NCBI GenBank assembly: GCA_903931945.1
Contig: CAIZEI010000005.1
Coordinates: 1-45,930, forward strand
DNA from: an uncultured Hyphomicrobiales bacterium
Lineage (GTDB): Bacteria; Pseudomonadota; Alphaproteobacteria; Rhizobiales; Beijerinckiaceae
Direction: 5' to 3'
Length of the DNA stretch: 45,930 nucleotides
Part shown: piece by piece, positions 1 through 8,700 of the stretch
Layout: every line of letters begins with the position of its first letter
How positions within the stretch are numbered: the first letter of the stretch is position 1
Made by a program: the position numbers and the translations under genes
The notes under the pieces: generated by a model
What the model saw: the letters and a program-made list of their open reading frames with translations, nothing else
Database searches by the model: none
Told to the model about the DNA's origin: nothing

Positions 1-256
1 CATTCACATGCACCATGACGGCGGCGGGCTCGCCCGCAACTTTCCAGTAGCCCTGGGCCATCGCGGTCGCGACATTTTCGTGCGGCACCGTGACGAACTG
101 CGGCATGGCTTCGCCGCGCTTCTTCATCTGCACAATGCCTTCGATGATCGGCGCGAAATCCGTGCCGCCATTGGCGAAGACATATTTCACGCCGCAGGCG
201 TGCAGGGCGGCAATGTAATCCTCGCCCACGGTTCGCGCGGGAGTTTCGTCGGTCAT
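1..256 (-). CDS. Thiamine-diphosphate-dependent enzyme, N-terminal part (runs off window)
   Basis: The N-terminal 85 residues of a protein that continues beyond the left edge. The stretch GVKYVFANGGTDFAPIIEG followed by VPHENVATAMAQGYWKVAG is the usual start of the acetolactate synthase/benzoylformate decarboxylase superfamily. The Glu in HEN matches the conserved glutamate that activates the thiazolium ring of thiamine diphosphate. The ATG at 256 is preceded on the minus strand by a purine-rich AGAGGAAAT stretch. It lies 111 bp downstream of the Bug-type binding protein gene and could be read with it. The substrate cannot be told from this fragment. The fold is fairly sure; the exact enzyme is unknown. 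Confidence 0.75.
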   Translation of the reverse strand, partial: MTDETPARTVGEDYIAALHACGVKYVFANGGTDFAPIIEGIVQMKKRGEAMPQFVTVPHENVATAMAQGYWKVAGEPAAVMVHVN

Positions 257-367
257 GGGATTTCCTCTCTTGTATTTTCAGGGAAGGCGACGAACGGTTG
301 GCGAAACGAGTCGCATATTCTGCGGCGGGTTTCAAACCGCCGTGGGGCGGAATTCAGATTCAAACGC

Positions 368-1393
368 CTATTGCGGCCCCTTGAGCATCTCTGCGGTCCT
401 TTTAATGACAGCGGCAGGCGTCAGGTAGGTCTCGGCAACCAGCGCCTGCAAGTCTTCGCCGGACACCGGATTGACCTCCAGACTCATTTTGTCCGCCTCC
501 GCGATCAGGTCCTTATCCGTCATGGCCTCCATGAACGCCTTGCGCAGCATGGCGATGCGCTCGGGCGGGACCCCCGGCCCGGCGACAAATGGCCGACCCA
601 TGATGTTGCGTGAGAACACGAGTTTGAAAATCCGCCGGTCTTCGTCGGTTTTTGCGTAATCCGTGATCAGCGGCACATCGGGAAGTTCGGGATGCCGCGT
701 CAACGACAATTGCACCGGCACCGAGATTTTCTTGTCGCGCAACCAGTTCGGTTGCGTCGATTTCACACTCGACCACGACCATCCGCAGCGCCCCTGCACT
801 TCGCCGCGCTCCATCGCCAGATTGATGTCATTGCCGCCGGGATAGCCCTGCACAAGCTTGATTTTGGCGCCGAGCACCCCGTCCATGATGTAGACGAACT
901 GGTCCGTGTCGGCAGCGCCGCCCGAGCCGCCCATGGCAATCTGCTTTGTCAGAATATCGTCCATCGACTTGAACCCGCTGGCGGTCCACAGCACGCAAAC
1001 GCTGACTTCATTGTTGGCGCTGCCGATCCAGTTGAATTTCGCCGCATCGAACTGCGCCTTGTTTTCTCCGAACAGCGGATCAAACGCCGCGCCCCGCGCC
1101 AGCGCCGCAATCGCCAGGCCGTCTTTGGGAGCGGCGTTATAGAGATAATTGGCGGCGCGCAGCGATCCTGCGCCCTCCATATTTTTGGGCGTGACCGTCG
1201 GGGCGCCAGGAATATGTCGCCCGAGATAACGCGCCAGCAAACGGGCGTAGACATCGTAACCGCCGCCGGCGCTGTAGCCGATCAGCACATCGACGTTCTT
1301 TCCCTTGTAGAAATCCGCCGCGCCCTGCGCCTGCGCGGCCAATGGCGCGCACACAAGCGCAAGGACACCCGAAACAACATGCTGAATTTTCAT
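368..1393 (-). CDS. Bug/TctC-family periplasmic solute-binding protein
   Basis: A predicted 341-residue exported binding protein of the Bug (TctC) family, which captures organic acids or similar small molecules for tripartite tricarboxylate transporters. The start MKIQHVVSGVLALVCAPLAAQAQ is a Sec signal peptide, with cleavage expected after AQA. The family-typical VDVLIGYSAGGGYDVYARLLARY segment follows near residues 33-55. Near the C-terminus VAGPGVPPERIAMLRKAF is also typical. I chose the ATG at 1393 because it begins the signal peptide; an upstream in-frame extension would spoil it and overlap folB. Its start is 1 bp beyond the folB stop, so the two are probably co-transcribed. No TctA or TctB membrane genes are visible, so it is an orphan receptor here. 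The ligand is unknown. Confidence 0.85.
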   Translation of the reverse strand: MKIQHVVSGVLALVCAPLAAQAQGAADFYKGKNVDVLIGYSAGGGYDVYARLLARYLGRHIPGAPTVTPKNMEGAGSLRAANYLYNAAPKDGLAIAALARGAAFDPLFGENKAQFDAAKFNWIGSANNEVSVCVLWTASGFKSMDDILTKQIAMGGSGGAADTDQFVYIMDGVLGAKIKLVQGYPGGNDINLAMERGEVQGRCGWSWSSVKSTQPNWLRDKKISVPVQLSLTRHPELPDVPLITDYAKTDEDRRIFKLVFSRNIMGRPFVAGPGVPPERIAMLRKAFMEAMTDKDLIAEADKMSLEVNPVSGEDLQALVAETYLTPAAVIKRTAEMLKGPQ

Positions 1394-1394
1394 T

Positions 1395-1775
1395 TCAGGC
1401 GTCCAAATCCGTTCGCGTGAGCCGCAATTCCACGCCTGCCGCAGCAATGCGCTCGGGTATTGGCGGCTTCAATTTCATCACCCGCACGAAAACCGCGTCG
1501 ACCGGGGCAAAGCGCGCCAGCAATCCGCGCGCCAGCTCCACCGCCGCGCTTTCAACCAGTTTGTGGCGTTTGGTGGTGAAAATGTCTTTGGTGGTCGCGA
1601 CAATATCGCCATAGTCCAGCGCGTCTGTGAGATGATCGGTCCCCGCTGCGCGGGACAGGTCTGTCTCCAGTTCGAGATGAATCAGATAGGGCTGACCGAA
1701 TTCGCCCTCATGCTTGTGCCAGCCGTGATAGGCGTGCAATTCAAGATCGTGGATCAATACCTTGCCGGGGAGCAT
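1395..1775 (-). CDS. folB: Dihydroneopterin aldolase
   Basis: A predicted 126-residue dihydroneopterin aldolase, converting 7,8-dihydroneopterin to 6-hydroxymethyl-dihydropterin and glycolaldehyde in folate synthesis. The motif VLIHDLELHAYHGWHKHEGE near the start and the central LTDALDYGDIV are characteristic of FolB. The Glu of LVESAAVELA and a Lys in the KLKPP segment fit catalytic or pterin-binding positions. The ATG at 1775 is preferred because it has GAGG five bases upstream. A TTG at 1790 that overlaps the folP stop (TTGA) is possible and would add five residues. It lies directly after folP, so two consecutive pathway steps are adjacent. The next gene starts 1 bp after its stop. Confidence 0.93.
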   Translation of the reverse strand: MLPGKVLIHDLELHAYHGWHKHEGEFGQPYLIHLELETDLSRAAGTDHLTDALDYGDIVATTKDIFTTKRHKLVESAAVELARGLLARFAPVDAVFVRVMKLKPPIPERIAAAGVELRLTRTDLDA

Positions 1776-1786
1776 CAGCGCCTCTT

Positions 1787-2776
1787 TCAATTCCGGGCCG
1801 CGACCACGGCTGCAAAAACCTTTAGCGCATCTACGTGTTCAGCAACATCATGAACGCGCAAAATCGACGCGCCGCGTTCAGCGCCCATAAGTCCAGCCGC
1901 CAGCGAACCCGCCAGACGGTCGACAGGTCTCGCCCGGCCGGTGGCGGCGCCAATCACGCGCTTGCGTGAAACGCCCAGCAGAATGGGGTGGCCCAGTTCC
2001 TTCAGGCGCGCGATATCGCGCAGCAAGACAAGATTCTGCGCCGGTGTTTTGCCAAAACCTATGCCGGGATCGACGACAATCTTTTCGCGAGCGACGCCCG
2101 CCGCCAGGGCGATATCAATCGAGCGCCGCAAAAAGTCCAGAACATCGGCGGCGATATCGATGGAACCGTCCTCCGCCTCGCGGTTGTGCATAACAATAAC
2201 GTAAGCGCTGCGCTCCCCTGCGAGCCGCGCCATGTCAGCATCGCGTTTCAGCCCCCAGACATCATTGATGATGGAAGCGCCCGCGTCGAGCGCGGCTTTG
2301 GCGACCTCCGCCTTCATCGTGTCGATGGAAAGGGGGATGTCGCAAGCGGTGGCGAGCCCCTGAATCACAGGAACCACGCGGGCGATCTCCTCCGCCGCTC
2401 CCACAGGCCTGTAGCCCGGCCGGGTCGATTCACCGCCGATATCGAGAATATCGGCGCCTTCGGCGACAAGCTTCAATCCATGGGCAATGGCCGCAGCAGG
2501 GTCCAGATAGGCGCCGCCGTCCGAGAACGAATCCGGCGTCGCGTTAACAATGCCCATCACGAGCGGGCGCGCGCCAAAAACAAGGGCTTTGCGTGGACGC
2601 ATCGTGGCGGCAGGCGCAATCAAGGCGGGCGCATCGGGCGTTGCATCGTCCGCCTCCGGCTGCGGCGTAATATCGCGCGCGCCCGCCGCAGGGTCAGGCA
2701 GGCGGCTCGCCTCGTCAAGCGCCTGTTTCGCGCCGCGAACGCCGCGCCCAAGGGCATAGAGATATTTGTCGAACAC
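1787..2776 (-). CDS. folP: Dihydropteroate synthase
   Basis: A predicted 329-residue dihydropteroate synthase, joining 6-hydroxymethyl-dihydropterin diphosphate to p-aminobenzoate; it is the sulfonamide target. Signature segments are MGIVNATPDSFSDGG (about residues 74-88), the GGESTRPGY loop (about 118-126), a SIDTMKAEVA strand and DPGIGFGKT. The family is usually 270-290 residues, and about 70 residues precede the barrel here. They are rich in Ala, Pro and Asp and read as a flexible leader. The start used is a GTG at 2776 with GGAGG about ten bases upstream; an internal ATG at about residue 59 (MRPRK) is an alternative that would remove the leader. aroC ends 33 bp upstream, linking chorismate (the p-aminobenzoate precursor) to folate synthesis. 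Confidence 0.95.
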   Translation of the reverse strand: MFDKYLYALGRGVRGAKQALDEASRLPDPAAGARDITPQPEADDATPDAPALIAPAATMRPRKALVFGARPLVMGIVNATPDSFSDGGAYLDPAAAIAHGLKLVAEGADILDIGGESTRPGYRPVGAAEEIARVVPVIQGLATACDIPLSIDTMKAEVAKAALDAGASIINDVWGLKRDADMARLAGERSAYVIVMHNREAEDGSIDIAADVLDFLRRSIDIALAAGVAREKIVVDPGIGFGKTPAQNLVLLRDIARLKELGHPILLGVSRKRVIGAATGRARPVDRLAGSLAAGLMGAERGASILRVHDVAEHVDALKVFAAVVAARN

Positions 2777-2809
2777 CGGAGTCTCAGCCTCCGAATTTCC
2801 AGAAATCGC

Positions 2810-3925
2810 TCATCGCGCGTGCGGCCAGACCGGCACCGCGCCCATCTGCGCCCGATGGCGCAAAAAAGCATCCGCCAGCACAATCGCCATCATCGCCTCG
2901 CCGACGGGGACGCCGCGGATGCCGACGCAGGGATCGTGACGGCCTTTGGTGTGAATGTCCACTTCGGCGCCAAACCGGTCGATCGAGCGCCGCAGGGTGA
3001 GGATCGAGGACGTCGGCTTAACCGCAAAGCGCGCAACAATCGCCTGCCCGGTGGAGACGCCGCCCAGAATTCCCCCCGCGTGGTTGGACAGAAACAGCGG
3101 ACGACCGTCATTGCCCATCCGCATCTCGTCGGCGTTTTCCTCGCCGCATAGCGACGCCGCGGCCATGCCATCGCCAATTTCAACGCCCTTCACCGCGTTG
3201 ATCGACATCAAGGCGCTGGCCAGTTCCGCATCGAGTTTGCCATAGATGGGGGCGCCCCAGCCTGCCGGGACGCCCTCCGCCACAAGTTCGATCACAGCGC
3301 CGCAGGACGAGCCCGCCTTGCGAACGCCATCGAGATAGGTCTCCCATCCCGCTGCCGCCTTTGCATCGGGGCAAAAGAACGGGTTGTTGTCGACCTCGTT
3401 CCAGTCCCAGTTGGCGCGATCGATGTGATTCGGCCCCATCTGCACGAGAGCGCCGCGAATCGCGACGCCGGGAATGATTTTCCGCGCCACGCCGCCAGCC
3501 GCCACCCGCATTGCGGTTTCGCGCGCCGAAGACCGGCCGCCGCCTCGATAATCCCGGACGCCATATTTGGCGTCATAGGTGTAATCGGCATGGCCGGGCC
3601 GGTACTGATTTTTGATCGCGCCATAATCCTTGGAGCGCTGATCGACATTCTCGATGAAAAGACCGATCGGGGTCCCTGTCGTCACTTCAACGCCTGTCGC
3701 CTCGTCGAGCATCACGCCTGACAGGATTTTAACCTGATCGGGCTCCTGGCGCTGTGTCGTGACGCGCGACTGGCCGGGCCTGCGCCTGTCGAGATAGATT
3801 TGCAAATCGTCCGCCGCGAGCGGAATCATTGGCGGGCACCCATCGACCACGCAACCGATCGCCGGCCCGTGACTTTCGCCCCAGGTGGTGACACGGAAAA
3901 GATGGCCGAAGGTATTGTGCGACAT
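2810..3925 (-). CDS. aroC: Chorismate synthase
   Basis: A predicted 371-residue chorismate synthase, the last shikimate-pathway step, converting EPSP to chorismate with reduced FMN as catalyst. The N-terminus [18 protein letters not shown] with GESHGPAIG is the classic first signature. [16 protein letters not shown] is the second, and [14 protein letters not shown] lies toward the C-terminus. Length is normal for the family. I use the ATG at 3925, which gives the canonical MSHNTFG start, rather than the in-frame codon three residues upstream. It sits 26 bp after the glycosyltransferase gene, so this housekeeping gene appears to be read from the same transcript as an unusual synthetase/glycosyltransferase pair. 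Confidence 0.97.
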   Translation of the reverse strand: MSHNTFGHLFRVTTWGESHGPAIGCVVDGCPPMIPLAADDLQIYLDRRRPGQSRVTTQRQEPDQVKILSGVMLDEATGVEVTTGTPIGLFIENVDQRSKDYGAIKNQYRPGHADYTYDAKYGVRDYRGGGRSSARETAMRVAAGGVARKIIPGVAIRGALVQMGPNHIDRANWDWNEVDNNPFFCPDAKAAAGWETYLDGVRKAGSSCGAVIELVAEGVPAGWGAPIYGKLDAELASALMSINAVKGVEIGDGMAAASLCGEENADEMRMGNDGRPLFLSNHAGGILGGVSTGQAIVARFAVKPTSSILTLRRSIDRFGAEVDIHTKGRHDPCVGIRGVPVGEAMMAIVLADAFLRHRAQMGAVPVWPHAR

Positions 3926-3951
3926 GGCTTCCACACGATTGAGCGCGTGTT

Positions 3952-5793
3952 CTAGGGGTCGCGCCCGGCGGGGTCAATTCGCCGGGCCAGCTCCGCCAGC
4001 AAAGCCTGCCCCAGCAAGGTCTCATCGCCGTTGCAAAATATGCGACGCCAATCCAGGCCAGCCACAAGAGCCCGCGCCTCCCCAAGACAATCGGCGGAGT
4101 CGACGAACGCCAGCGCGGCCGCAATATAGCCGCCGACATCGCGCGCGACCCACCCGCAGGGCAACCCCAATCGGTGAAAATAAGCGGCGTCCGCGTGGGA
4201 ATGAGGCTCGGCGCCATCGAGACAGACGCCCGGAAGCCCTGCCTCCATCGCGTCGAGAATCGAGTTCATATTGCCGTAGGGGAACGGGCTGAGGAAGAAA
4301 TCACAGCGCCCCAGCGCTTCAAGATAAAGTTCGTGGCTCATTTCGCGATGCGCAATGGCGCCAGGCAAGGCTGCCGCCAGCGCCAGCGTCAGGTCGAGGC
4401 CGGCGAGCCCCGCCGCGCCCAGCGGAAAAAACTCAAACACCACCGGCTTTGACGCGCGCGCGGCGATCTCGCCCAGCGCTGTCAGCAGCCCCGCATTGAG
4501 TTTCGGCAACGAGGCGGGAACGCCAATGTGGACAGCGCTTCGGCTCGCGCGGTCCTGCGTCACATGGCGCTCAGCGCGGGGCTCATAGGGAAAAGCTTCC
4601 ATCGGCAGACCAAGAACGCTCTCGCTGAAAGCCTCGCGCGATCCGATAAAATCCTCCGGCAGAATGAAAGCGTCGATCTGCGGACTCATGGTTGTTGCGG
4701 TGTGGCCGAACGACACGCATTGCAGGGGCGCCAGTCGCAGCGCCGCCAACGCAATGATCCGGCCTGAAAGGCCAACGCCCGTATGAAAGACGACATCCGG
4801 GCGACAGGCGAGAATCAAATCCACCGCCAATCTGGCGCCGGACACGATGTCGCCGCCCGGCGCTTCCATGATCTCGTCGAAACATTCGTCCATATGGGCT
4901 CCGCGCTGATCCGCGTTGATAAAACCAATCACACGGAAGCGCTGGCGAAGGCCTCTGATTGCGCGAAAATGCGTTCGATGCACGGAATGGCCCTGTGCGA
5001 AATATTCCGCTGTTACGAGAATGACGGGCTTTTCCCCGGCGGCGCGCGGCTGGGGTCGGCGAGCCATCTCCCGGCATCCGAATCCCAGCAATGCGCGTCG
5101 CACGTCACCGATCAACCGCGCTTTGATCGCATGTTTATGCGGCCCGCAAGCATAGGAGCAATGGAGATAGGGCTCCACGATCCAGTCGAGATGTGGTCGC
5201 TCCAGCTGCCAGACCGAGGCGTCGTCTCCCATGGTTTGCAGCAGCTTTTCCCGGAACGCGGACGCGACCGGGCTCAGGCAGACCCGCGCGCCAACATGCG
5301 CAAGAAATGCGGAGACGGCAAAGCCGCCCTGCCCCGCCAGCCACTCGGAAGGTTCAATGGCGAGGCCCGATTCCGGCGACCAAGCCATCAAAAATCTTTG
5401 CGGGGCTGAACCCTCAAAACACCAGGCCTCGCCCGCAGCGCTGCGACCGATGGATTCAAGCAAATTCGCGCTGGAGCCAAAGGCGCTGACGCGAAACAGC
5501 GTATCGACCCAGCGCTTCACGCCGCAAAAGGCCGCAAACGTTTCAACGCCCGGGTTGAACAGCCGGTCCCCGACAAGCGCGCCGAAACCAGCGCAAATCC
5601 TTGTGGCGAACTCAACAAGCCGCTCGGATTCGGTCACGCTGACCGGGGAGGCTTTCCACGCGATTGCGTCAATCCTTCCATGCCGCATGTTGATGGATTG
5701 CAGCAGCGCGCAAGCCTCCGCGAAGGCGTCATCGAGCGCGCCAACGCTCAGGAGATGCTCAAAGATCTCAAGCGATGGCGCACGCGCAGCCAT
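3952..5793 (-). CDS. HMW1C-like glycosyltransferase (GT41)
   Basis: A predicted 613-residue cytoplasmic glycosyltransferase resembling HMW1C of Haemophilus and its Actinobacillus homologue. Those enzymes attach glucose or galactose from UDP-sugars to Asn in N-x-S/T sequons of adhesins before export. Seen here: an all-helical N-terminal region, then [18 protein letters not shown] (about 350-367) with MSPQID after it; SLPKLN (about 428-433), where the HMW1C UDP-binding lysine lies; and [20 protein letters not shown] (about 500-519) followed by [16 protein letters not shown]. There are no membrane segments or signal peptide. The start ATG is 6 bp beyond the NRPS-like stop, with no clear ribosome site, so translational coupling is likely. 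The family is confident. Acceptor and sugar are unknown, and an O-linked or small-molecule acceptor cannot be excluded. Confidence 0.82.
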   Translation of the reverse strand: MAARAPSLEIFEHLLSVGALDDAFAEACALLQSINMRHGRIDAIAWKASPVSVTESERLVEFATRICAGFGALVGDRLFNPGVETFAAFCGVKRWVDTLFRVSAFGSSANLLESIGRSAAGEAWCFEGSAPQRFLMAWSPESGLAIEPSEWLAGQGGFAVSAFLAHVGARVCLSPVASAFREKLLQTMGDDASVWQLERPHLDWIVEPYLHCSYACGPHKHAIKARLIGDVRRALLGFGCREMARRPQPRAAGEKPVILVTAEYFAQGHSVHRTHFRAIRGLRQRFRVIGFINADQRGAHMDECFDEIMEAPGGDIVSGARLAVDLILACRPDVVFHTGVGLSGRIIALAALRLAPLQCVSFGHTATTMSPQIDAFILPEDFIGSREAFSESVLGLPMEAFPYEPRAERHVTQDRASRSAVHIGVPASLPKLNAGLLTALGEIAARASKPVVFEFFPLGAAGLAGLDLTLALAAALPGAIAHREMSHELYLEALGRCDFFLSPFPYGNMNSILDAMEAGLPGVCLDGAEPHSHADAAYFHRLGLPCGWVARDVGGYIAAALAFVDSADCLGEARALVAGLDWRRIFCNGDETLLGQALLAELARRIDPAGRDP

Positions 5794-5799
5794 TGCGCG

Positions 5800-8700
5800 T
5801 CAGTGGCTGGTGAACGCAGGTTGCGCCGGCGCGCCAATCCATTCGGTATGCGCCGGGATTTCCTCGCCCTTCATGATGACCGTCAGCGGCCCCAGCCGCG
5901 CAAATTCGCCGACATGGGTATCGTAAAGCACCGTCGAGCCCGCGCCGACCGTGACGCCGTCGGCTACATGAACGCGCCCGACTTTCATCACGCGATCCTC
6001 ATACAGATGCGTCTGCAACGCGCAGAGCGAATTCAGCGCGACAAAATTGCCAACCGTTACACAATCGAATTCAGTGATGTCGGTCATGTCCATGTAAACG
6101 CCCTTGCCGAAATGCGCGCCAAACAGGCGCAGCACCCACGGCAGGAAGGGCGTGCCGCGCAGATGCTCCAGCAGCACCTTGCCCGCAAGGCCCCAATACA
6201 TCACCGCGACCGATTCCGTGCGCATCGCCCAGAACGACCACATGGGTTTTACGATCGGCTCATACCGGCCCATCGTCACCCATTTGATGATGATGACAAT
6301 GGCCGCCATCGTGAGGGAAATCCCCACCGAGCAGGCGATAAAGCGCAACAGCAGCGTCAGCCAGTGGCCGGCGTAAAGCGGCGGCGCCAGCCATTGCGTG
6401 GCCCACGTGCCGAAGGTGATGAACAGCATGGTCGGCAGCGAAATATGCACAGCCTCAAAAACGCCGCGCATGAATTTTTTCCATTTCGGCGGCTCGTAGG
6501 TCCAGTATCCTCCTGCATCGAACTTTTGCCGCACCGGCAGTTTGATCGGCGGCGAACCGAACCATGTGTCGCCAGGCGAGAGCTCAGAATTGGCCGGCGG
6601 CTTCGACTTGATGCCAATCAGCGCGCCTTCGGGAATATCGGCGCCCGGCGGCACAACGCCATCATTGCCAATAAAGACGCGCGGCCCCGTGCGCACCTTT
6701 TGCAAATACATATAGCCGCGCCGCACATCCTCGTCGCCGAGCACCACTTCATCGGCGATGAAACATTTCTCGCCAATTTCAACAAGGTCATACCGACCCG
6801 CAAGATTGGTGGAGATTTCCGCGTCCTTGCCAATGGTCGCGCCCATCAGGCGATACCACGCCCGCATGTAAATGGTCGCAAACAGCGACGACAGAGTCTC
6901 CAGCGTCACCTCTGTCGCCAGCGCCACACACCATTTGCGAACGTAGAAACTCGAGTGCACGGAATAGACGCCCTCGGTCACCCGCGGCAGCACGATCCAG
7001 CGCACCAGAGCGATAAACGCGACCGTTACGAGAACCAGCGCAAAAGACGTCGGCCAGGTCATGAGCGGAATCGAGGCCAGATAGTCCCAGCTTTCCACAT
7101 CGACCACGCCGATAAAATCGTCGATGCGATCGAAAATCCAGAACGCTGGCAGAATGGGCAACAGGCCGAGCGGCGGAATCGTCAGCAACAACACTGTGTA
7201 AACAAACGCATTGGCCACCCGCCGGGCGGGAGAGGCCTGCGATTGCGCAGGCAATTCCGAGAGATCGACCATGCCTGTTTTGCGCGCCGGCGAGCCATCC
7301 CAGATTTCGCGCGCGCCAATGCGCATTCCGGCAGCCGCAGAGGTGAGGTCCTTGAGCTCCGCGCTGGCGCCGATGATGACATCTTCTTCAACAACGCAGG
7401 ATGTGCCGATGTAGCAATCCGCGCCCACCTCGATCGAGCCGACAATGAAATCGGCGCCTTCAACGCGCACATTGGCGAATTTTGATTTCGAACCGAGACA
7501 CGCCCCCTCGCCAATCGAAATCAGATCGTGCGCGCCAATTTCAACCTCGCCGATGATGGCGTCATCCCCCACGCGCGCGCCAAGCGCAGCAAGATAGAGC
7601 CGCATGATGGGCGTGCCCTGGAACCATTTGACATGCGTCAGCGCAATGAAATGCTGAACGAACCACCAACGGAAGTAATAGACGCCCCAGAGCGGATATC
7701 GGCCCGGCTTCATGCGCCCGAGCACGGCCCATTTCACGGCTATGCCGAGCGCGATCGTCGCCAGATTGATGCAGGCGTAAACCCCGAGCAAGGAAGCGGT
7801 TTCCTGCATCAGGCTCGCGTTGGGCCCCGTCAGCAGCATATAGCTGACAAAAACGCCGAGCCATTGCGCGGTCATCACAGGCAGAATGATGAACAGGGCC
7901 GCCGCTTGCGCAAGGCCGCAGATGAACCGCCGCAACAACGGCGGCGGCGTGAAGGACAGATCGCGCTTTGCGCGCACGCTGGCGCCGCGTCCCTCAAGCA
8001 CGCCCGCCATCGCCCGCAGCGAGCGTGCGGCATAGACATCGTGCAACGTCAGCGACGCCAGTTCATGGTGCTGGCGCACCGCCGCCAGAAAGCGCGCTGC
8101 AAGCAGCGAGTGTCCGCCAAGATCGGTGAAGAAATCTGCGTCGAAGGGAATCGGTTGTGGCGGCAACACCGCTTTGGCGGCGTCCAGCAATTTCGCCTCG
8201 ATCGGCGTTCGCGCGTCTTCCTGCTCATCGCTGGCGTCGGCGGGGGCGGCAAGCGGCGCCTTTCTCAATGCGTTCCGGTTGATCTTGCCGGAGGGCAGAC
8301 GCGGCAAATCTTCCAGCATCTCGAATCGCGAAGGGATCATATAGGGGGGCAGTTTATGCCGCAGCGCAAGCCGCGTCTCCCGGACGTCAAAATCGGCGCC
8401 GCCTTTCGTGACCAGAAACGCCACGAGTTGATCGAGCCCATCGTCATTGCGCAACACGACGGCGACATGCGTGATGTCCGGAAAGTCCATCAGCTTCGCT
8501 TCGATTTCGCCAAGCTCGACACGGAAACCCCGAATCTTCACCTGATCGTCGATGCGCCCGCGAAACAGGATATCGCCCTTTGCATCGATCGCGACCGCAT
8601 CGCCCGAGCGGTAGAGAACCGGATCAATCGCGCCCTCGGGCCCGTCGGCAAGAAAGGGATTGGCGATGAATTTCTCCGCCGTCAGTTGATCGCGCCGCAG

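Noticed and set aside
1988..3151. 387-codon plus-strand frame over folP/aroC
   Set aside because: Antisense to two clearly identified enzymes; no motifs.
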